A stretch of 64,000 nucleotides of DNA from positions 1,798,001 through 1,862,000 of the forward strand of contig NC_022080.4 in assembly GCF_000445995.2 (NCBI RefSeq), read 5' to 3'. Shown here in pieces: positions 59,034 to 64,000 of this stretch. The position numbers and the translations under genes were made by a program. The notes beneath the pieces are model-generated. The model saw nothing but the letters and a program-made list of their open reading frames with translations. It ran no database searches and was not told where the DNA came from. The number at the start of each line of letters is the position of its first letter. Positions within the stretch are counted from its first letter, which is position 1. This stretch comes from Geobacillus genomosp. 3 (lineage in GTDB: Bacteria; Bacillota; Bacilli; Bacillales; Anoxybacillaceae).

Positions 59034-60413
59034 TTATCGTCCTTCAGAAAAACCGTTCCCTGTCATCGTTTCGATGCGCACGCCTTCCCGATAATAGGCC
59101 TCCATCACATCCTTTGGCACCATGCTTCCGCCTGTCGCCCAGCCAATATGGACGGCGTTTTTCATCTTTTCTTTCAAACCGTTTGCCTCTACGTACGTTT
59201 GCCCCGCCAAATCACGAAACAGCCGAACAGGCCCCGCCACCCCCGCCAAGGCGGACGGCTCTAAATAGATTTCCTCCGTTTCCACCATCGCCGCGAGCAA
59301 GCGGTAAAGCGTCGCATCGTCCACCGTATAGACGCCGCTGATGACGTTCTCAAGCATGTTCCCCACCAGCCGCGACGGCCGCCCCACCGCCAGCCCGTCC
59401 GCTTCGGTCTTATTGTCGAGGCCAAAATCTTGCACCGACACGCGGTCGTGCTCTCCTGTCATCAACCCAAGCAGCATGCAAGGCGAATGCGTCGGCTCAG
59501 CGAAAAAGCAATGCACATGATCGCCGTACACGAGCTTCAGCCCAAACGTCACCCCGCCCGGACCGCCGCCGACGCCGCAAGGAAGATACACAAAGAGCGG
59601 ATGGGTTTCATCAACCGTGATGTTCATGTCCTCTAATTGCTTTTTCAGCCGAAACGCCGCCACCGCATAGCCTAAAAACAGATGGATCGAGTTCTCATCA
59701 TCGATAAAATACGACGTTGGATCCTCGGCGGACTGTCTTCGCGCCTCTTCCACCACCTGGTTGTAATCGGTGAGATGTTCGATGACGGTGACCCCTTTGC
59801 TTCGCAACAAGTCTTTTTTCCATTGTTTCGCATCGGCTGACATATGAACGGTGACGCGGAACCCAAGCTTTGCCCCGATGATGCCGATGCTCAAGCCTAA
59901 ATTTCCCGTCGAACCGACGACAAGCGAATAGCGGGAAAAGAATTGCCGGAATTCTTCGCTGTCCATGACCGCATAGTCGTCTCCTATGGTGATCATCCCG
60001 TTGGCGAGCGCGAGGTCTTCCGCATGTTTCAGAACCTCATAGATTCCCCCTCTCGCTTTGATCGACCCGGAAATCGGGAGATGGCTGTCGCATTTTAGCA
60101 ACAGCTCCCCCTCGATGTTTGTCTGAAACATCTTTTCCAAACGCCGTTGCATGTTCGGAATCCGGACTAAAGGGGATTCGATGATGCCATGGGCTGGCTG
60201 CGTCTCGGGAAAAACTTTCGCGATGTAGGGGGCAAAGCGGCGCAATCGTTCTTCCGCCTCCTTGACATCGCGTTCGCGTAAAGGAATCGTTCGAATAGCT
60301 TGCGCAAACGCGTGATATTTTGGATTGCGCCAAAACACCTCTTCGGCCGCCATGATCGTTTTAAGCAGCGGGAATTCCTTTATCCACTTTTGGATTTCGT
60401 TTTTGGTCATCAT
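59034..60413 (-). CDS. dsdA: D-serine ammonia-lyase
   Basis: 459 aa PLP fold-type II enzyme. [19 protein letters not shown] holds the PLP lysine (about 120), [14 protein letters not shown] the asparagine loop, and [14 protein letters not shown] the phosphate-binding glycine loop (about 280). It converts D-serine to pyruvate and ammonia. The length is as expected for DsdA and longer than threonine dehydratases. Unlike in E. coli, no permease or LysR regulator adjoins it; an MFS gene is divergent. Confidence 0.92.
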   Translation of the reverse strand: MMTKNEIQKWIKEFPLLKTIMAAEEVFWRNPKYHAFAQAIRTIPLRERDVKEAEERLRRFAPYIAKVFPETQPAHGIIESPLVRIPNMQRRLEKMFQTNIEGELLLKCDSHLPISGSIKARGGIYEVLKHAEDLALANGMITIGDDYAVMDSEEFRQFFSRYSLVVGSTGNLGLSIGIIGAKLGFRVTVHMSADAKQWKKDLLRSKGVTVIEHLTDYNQVVEEARRQSAEDPTSYFIDDENSIHLFLGYAVAAFRLKKQLEDMNITVDETHPLFVYLPCGVGGGPGGVTFGLKLVYGDHVHCFFAEPTHSPCMLLGLMTGEHDRVSVQDFGLDNKTEADGLAVGRPSRLVGNMLENVISGVYTVDDATLYRLLAAMVETEEIYLEPSALAGVAGPVRLFRDLAGQTYVEANGLKEKMKNAVHIGWATGGSMVPKDVMEAYYREGVRIETMTGNGFSEGR

Positions 60414-60683
60414 GCACCATTCTCTCCCATGCGTGTTTGTCGTTTCGCACCCTGGGCGGATGCCGGTCCAAAGTCCGCTTCATTGTTTGTCGAACCGTTT
60501 ACCTCCAGTCTCGCGAAAACCGCTTCCATTGTCAATGGGGAGGAAGGAAAATGGTTTGTGGGCGACATTCAGGAGTGATCCCCAGCCTCGTCGGAACGGC
60601 CAAGCAAGGTGCGATCTGCTTTGAAAAACGCCTGTCTTTCCATTATGATGAAAGAGGCAAACCATATCGTGGAGATGATGATC

Positions 60684-61853
60684 ATGGACAATCGCCGCGG
60701 TTTATCGCTTTTGTTTCTCGTGATGTTTTTGGTCATGGCCGGGTTTGGCATTATTATCCCTGTCCTTCCATTTTACGCAGAAACAATCGGCGCGACGCCA
60801 ACGCAGCTCGGCTGGTTGATGGCCGTTTATTCGCTCATGCAATTTTTATTTGCGCCGATGTGGGGGAATTTATCGGACCGCTATGGACGAAAGCCGATGC
60901 TGCTTGTCGGCATTTTCGGTTTGGCCCTTTCGTTTTTCTTGCTCGCCGTCGCGACAAAACTTTGGATGTTGTTTGCCGCTCGCATCATCGGCGGATGTCT
61001 ATCGGCGGCCACGATGCCGGCCGCTATGGCGTACGTCGCAGATGTGACAACGGAAGAAGACCGGGGCAAAGGAATGGGGATGATCGGAGCGGCCGTTGGG
61101 CTTGGATTCATTTTCGGACCGGGGATCGGCGGCGTGTTCTCGAAAGCGAGCTTAACCGCTCCGTTTTGGATGGCAGGCAGCTTGGCGCTCTTGACCGCTC
61201 TATTCGTTTTCGTTTTCTTGCATGAGTCGCTTCCGAGAGAAAAACGAGCGAACACACAGGGGAAACGGCCATCGCTCACGGCTGCTCTTCGAAGCCCTTT
61301 GGCACGCCTATACATGTTGCAGCTCATCGTCACGTTTTCCCTCGCTGGACTTGAAGCGACGTTCGCCTATTTTGCCGCTGAACGAGCGGGGCTTTCGTCG
61401 ACGGAACTTGGCTACATCTTTATGATCATGGGGCTTGCAGGGGCCATCGTCCAAGGAGGGTTGCTTGGAAAACTGATCCGCTCATTCGGGGAAGGCGCTG
61501 TCATTCGTGTCGGGCTGTTCCTGTCAGCAGTTGGCTTTTTTCTCATTTTATTCGTTCACAGCTTTTGGACAGCCGCGCTCTATTTAACGATTTTCGGCAT
61601 TGGAAACGGCGTTATTCGCCCATGTGTCTCCGCCTTGTTAACGAAACATACGACCGATGGCCAAGGAAGCGCAACAGGCGTCTTATCCTCGTTCGATTCG
61701 CTCGGCCGCATTGGCGGCCCGGCGATCGCCGGCTGGCTGTTTACCTTAAAGTCCAGTTTGCCATATATGTCAGGGATTGTGCTAACATTCATTTCCTTTG
61801 CTGTTTTTCAATCGTTTCAACGAACGATGATGCAAAAAGACTCGGCCCTTTGA
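60684..61853 (+). CDS. MFS multidrug or sugar efflux transporter (DHA1 type)
   Basis: 389 aa with twelve predicted membrane segments. Motif A is GNLSDRYGRKPMLL between segments 2 and 3 (about 62-75), and GFGIIIPVLPFYAE in segment 1 is typical of the Bmr/TetA-like proton antiporters. Export of a drug or metabolite is likely but the substrate is unknown. The ATG at 60684 has GGAG nine bases upstream; the frame stays open to 60609 without a good site. Confidence 0.87.
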   Translation: MDNRRGLSLLFLVMFLVMAGFGIIIPVLPFYAETIGATPTQLGWLMAVYSLMQFLFAPMWGNLSDRYGRKPMLLVGIFGLALSFFLLAVATKLWMLFAARIIGGCLSAATMPAAMAYVADVTTEEDRGKGMGMIGAAVGLGFIFGPGIGGVFSKASLTAPFWMAGSLALLTALFVFVFLHESLPREKRANTQGKRPSLTAALRSPLARLYMLQLIVTFSLAGLEATFAYFAAERAGLSSTELGYIFMIMGLAGAIVQGGLLGKLIRSFGEGAVIRVGLFLSAVGFFLILFVHSFWTAALYLTIFGIGNGVIRPCVSALLTKHTTDGQGSATGVLSSFDSLGRIGGPAIAGWLFTLKSSLPYMSGIVLTFISFAVFQSFQRTMMQKDSAL

Positions 61854-61972
61854 CACAGAGGAGGATGGGGGTAGAAAAGCACCGATTTATTCCCAGTTAC
61901 ACTCACGTATGGAAGTAAAGCTCTTATTCTAGGGTGATCAAAAATCAACGTCTGTACAGGAGGAGGACCGCC

Positions 61973-62452
61973 TTGAACATCGTTCCAATCAAACAATTGA
62001 ACCGCGCCATGGTCAACCAGTTTTTCAACGACCATTGGGGAAGTCCGCAAATGGTTGTCTCGACCGGCATCTATACCTGCAGCGAGCTGGATGGATTTGC
62101 GGCTGTTGAGAATGGATCTCGGATCGTCGGGCTCATTACGTTTGTGATTTGCGGAAACGAATGCGAGATCATCTCGCTAGACAGCATAATGGAAAACCGC
62201 GGCATCGGCAGCGCCCTTTTGCATGAGGCAGAGGCATGGGCGAGACAACAAAGGTGCACGGCTGTTCAACTGATCACTACCAACGACAACTTGCATGCCC
62301 TTCGTTTCTATCAAAAGCGCGGCTATCAAATTGTGAACGTCTTTCCCAACGCTGTCGACAAGGCGCGACAAATCAAGCCAAACATTCCGAAAACAAGTCC
62401 TGACGGCATTCCTATTCGAGATGAGTTGTTGCTGGTCAAATCACTGGTGTGA
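61973..62452 (+). CDS. GNAT-family N-acetyltransferase
   Basis: 159 aa. The acetyl-CoA motif is ENRGIGSALLHEAEAWARQQ (about 84-104), preceded by the strand VGLITFVICGNECEIISLDSI and followed by LHALRFYQKRGYQIVNVFP. The substrate is unknown. Start is TTG at 61973, supported by AGGAGGAGG eight bases upstream; no ATG lies nearby. It follows the MFS gene by 119 nt. Confidence 0.88.
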   Translation: MNIVPIKQLNRAMVNQFFNDHWGSPQMVVSTGIYTCSELDGFAAVENGSRIVGLITFVICGNECEIISLDSIMENRGIGSALLHEAEAWARQQRCTAVQLITTNDNLHALRFYQKRGYQIVNVFPNAVDKARQIKPNIPKTSPDGIPIRDELLLVKSLV

Positions 62453-62480
62453 CACGAGGTGATGATGACGCCGCATCGAA

Positions 62481-62519
62481 AAAGAAGCACCGGCCTTCTC
62501 CCAAGACCGGTGCTTCTTT
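62481..62519. terminator. Bidirectional terminator
   Basis: Thirteen-base perfect arms AAAGAAGCACCGG and CCGGTGCTTCTTT, between the convergent GNAT and UreH-like genes. Confidence 0.85.
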
Positions 62520-62562
62520 GTTTTGAACAACCCTCCACCTATGACGCCAGCCGCGAGGAGCG

Positions 62563-63195
62563 TCAAATTTCGGCGGCGATATGATACATGTAATAGACCC
62601 CATAGGCGATGCTGATGAGGGAGACGGTTTTCACGATCCATTGATTCATGACTTGCTGTTTCGCTTTCATCCAAACAAACGGAATCCCGAGAAACGTCGT
62701 GAACAGCATCATGCCGATGACCGTTCCTAGGCCAAAAATCAAAATAAAAGCAAGAGCCATCCAAGTTCCTTTGACCGTCGTCATCGTCAACAACACCATT
62801 CCTGCGCTGCCGGCTAAACCGTGGACGATGCCGATCAATGTCGATTTCACATGCAAATGATGAATATCGCCTTGGTGACGATGATCCAGCCTCATTGTCG
62901 AACGGAAACTAGCAATTCCTAGAATAACGATCATGATGCCGACGCCCATTTCAAGATAAGAAGCAATCTGTTCAGGAATTTGCCGCTCAAAGGCGATCAT
63001 CGCCATCCCGACGACAAGCAGCGTCAACGTATGGCCGATTCCCCAAAACATGCCGGCCAGCGATGAAAGAGACAGTTTTTTCGTCCGGCTGGCAATGGTC
63101 GAAACGGCAATGACGTGATCCGGTTCCGTCGCATGCTTCATTCCTAGCAACAATCCAAACAAGAGCACAGGCCATATCGATCCCATTGTCTTCAT
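62563..63195 (-). CDS. ureH: UreH-like nickel/metal permease family membrane protein
   Basis: 210 aa with six or so membrane segments. GLLLGMKHATEPDHVIAVSTI carries the H-A-x4-D-H motif of nickel/cobalt transporters, and GIGHTLTLLVVG and GIVHGLAGSAGM are further family marks. It probably supplies nickel for urease, as it starts just after ureD on the same strand. AAGGGAAAGG lies directly before the ATG at 63195; an ATG three codons on is equally plausible. Confidence 0.85.
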   Translation of the reverse strand: MKTMGSIWPVLLFGLLLGMKHATEPDHVIAVSTIASRTKKLSLSSLAGMFWGIGHTLTLLVVGMAMIAFERQIPEQIASYLEMGVGIMIVILGIASFRSTMRLDHRHQGDIHHLHVKSTLIGIVHGLAGSAGMVLLTMTTVKGTWMALAFILIFGLGTVIGMMLFTTFLGIPFVWMKAKQQVMNQWIVKTVSLISIAYGVYYMYHIAAEI

Positions 63196-63206
63196 CCTTT
63201 CCCTTC

Positions 63207-64000
63207 TCAATATTTCCTCCAGCAGACTGGCGCTTTCTCACCGCATTGTTGGCGAATGAACTGTTGGACGCGTTGGAATATCGCTTCGATGACCGATGTT
63301 TCATACGCCAATATACGTACAGAAAAGCCTGGAACGGCCGCCGCTGAAAAACCGCAGCGAACCTCTTGCGGCATCTCTTCCATGAATTGGTTGAACTGTT
63401 CTAACACTTCCTTTGTGATAAACGGAGAAAGAGCCACGAATGATCCGACATGCGTGTAGCCGCCGAGCTGCAGCATGCTCGTTAAGTGCTGCCGCGAGTC
63501 CAAGTACAGATGATCAAACAGAACGAGCGCCTCGTCTTGATACACCTTCAGTTTCGAGCGAATCCAATCATAGCGGAACAGCTCGCCGCTTTCCGACCAT
63601 CCAGGTGTGATGATTTCGCCATAAACGAACGTGGAGCTTGGCGTGATGTACACCGTCGTTTCTTGATAAAAGCGCGCATGCTCATAGGCGATCGTCGGGT
63701 CGGGGAAATATTCAAGTACGCTTTGCTCCCCAAGTGACAATCGTGTATACTGCCTTACAGGCGTTGAAGGAGTTTTGTAGATTTTCGCCGCCGACTGGGT
63801 CGTCACCATCAACCGGGCGCTGGGCTCGAGGAAGATTTCCATATCATATGAATCCCCATCGACATACCCGCCGCCCACGTGGACAAGATATAACGTCGGA
63901 TGAGCCGGGTCGAGGTAAACAGGACGCATCAGTTTCAGCGCCCCTTCACTATAGTTGTCCAAAATGACGGTGCGGCCGTTTTTCACGACCGCTGTACATC
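63207..64000 (-). CDS. ureD: Urease accessory protein UreD, 5' end cut off
   Basis: About 264 codons are in the window and the frame continues past the right edge. LYLVHVGGGYVDGDSYDMEIFLEPSARLMVTTQSAAKIYKT is the UreD signature (GGG..GD, then TTQ...K.Y). Later blocks LEYFPDPTIAYEHARFYQETTVYI and GYTHVGSFV fit as well. UreD acts with UreFG to load nickel into urease in the cytoplasm. A GTG at 63986 is an alternative start, but the residues before it extend the family pattern, so I treat it as internal. The rest of the urease operon should lie to the right. Confidence 0.88.
   Translation of the reverse strand, partial: CTAVVKNGRTVILDNYSEGALKLMRPVYLDPAHPTLYLVHVGGGYVDGDSYDMEIFLEPSARLMVTTQSAAKIYKTPSTPVRQYTRLSLGEQSVLEYFPDPTIAYEHARFYQETTVYITPSSTFVYGEIITPGWSESGELFRYDWIRSKLKVYQDEALVLFDHLYLDSRQHLTSMLQLGGYTHVGSFVALSPFITKEVLEQFNQFMEEMPQEVRCGFSAAAVPGFSVRILAYETSVIEAIFQRVQQFIRQQCGEKAPVCWRKY

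Noticed and set aside
60437..61225. 262-codon plus-strand frame over the start of the MFS gene
   Set aside because: It overlaps the MFS gene in another frame, is rich in Arg and His and lacks membrane segments; the MFS frame is clearly the coding one.

Overview
The window looks like chromosomal DNA of a thermophilic Geobacillus. The evidence is the close match of recognisable proteins, down to residue numbers, to characterised G. stearothermophilus hemicellulases: a GH10 xylanase with signal peptide (catalytic E159/E265 in mature numbering), GH52 XynB2 (E335/D495), GH43 XynB3 (D15/D128/E187), Axe2 (S15/D191/H194) and GH51 AbfA (E175/E294). Strong GGAGG-type ribosome sites fit a Firmicute. Species was not determined. 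Almost all genes between 5 and 54 kb lie on the minus strand.

Layout. 0-4 kb is ordinary core: a nitrite-reductase-like 5' end, a DnaA-N-domain protein, a thioesterase, an iron alcohol dehydrogenase and a nitronate monooxygenase. A lone AT-rich Rpn-type nuclease gene follows at 4.2-5.1 kb. From 5.2 to 31 kb is pentose and xylan use: xylAB, xynB3, a three-gene oxidative pentose module (aldehyde dehydrogenase, FAH-family dehydratase, IlvD-family sugar-acid dehydratase), an AT-rich block (aldo/keto reductase, GH3, two permeases and binding protein, GH5), axe2 with a decayed NIF3-like gene, secreted xylanase xynA, a YesL-like membrane protein, then xynB2, a deacetylase and a mutarotase. From 31 to 37 kb is a xylo-oligosaccharide ABC importer with its two-component system (xynGFE, xynCD). 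From 37 to 54 kb is L-arabinan/L-arabinose use: GH127, araM, araL, a second mutarotase, a Gfo/Idh oxidoreductase, abfA, the abnEFJ-type importer, araA, araB, araD and araR. 54-64 kb returns to core-type genes: gene fragments (pcp, oppA), enoyl-CoA hydratase, aldehyde dehydrogenase, cyclase, acetyltransferases, D-serine dehydratase, an MFS pump, and UreH-like and UreD.

How it works together (inference from families). XynA cuts xylan outside the cell. XynEFG and the other importers bring in oligomers. Axe2, the deacetylase, GH52, GH43, GH3, GH51 and GH127 trim them to xylose and arabinose. XylAB and AraABD feed the pentose-phosphate pathway. The oxidative module may send pentonic acids to 2-oxoglutarate. 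None of the three importers has an ATPase gene here. No XylR gene is present, although at least four xylO-like operators of shared geometry (GTTTGT-N7-ACAAAC) sit before xylA, a small ORF, xynA and the xylan-side mutarotase.

The most interesting observations are the oxidative pentose module with an IclR-regulator remnant inside it, the xylO set including one before an unrecognised 86-aa ORF, paired AraR boxes 100 bp apart, two near-identical mutarotase genes forming 11-kb-spaced direct repeats, and an unexplained pair of 49-nt repeats that differ almost only by transitions.
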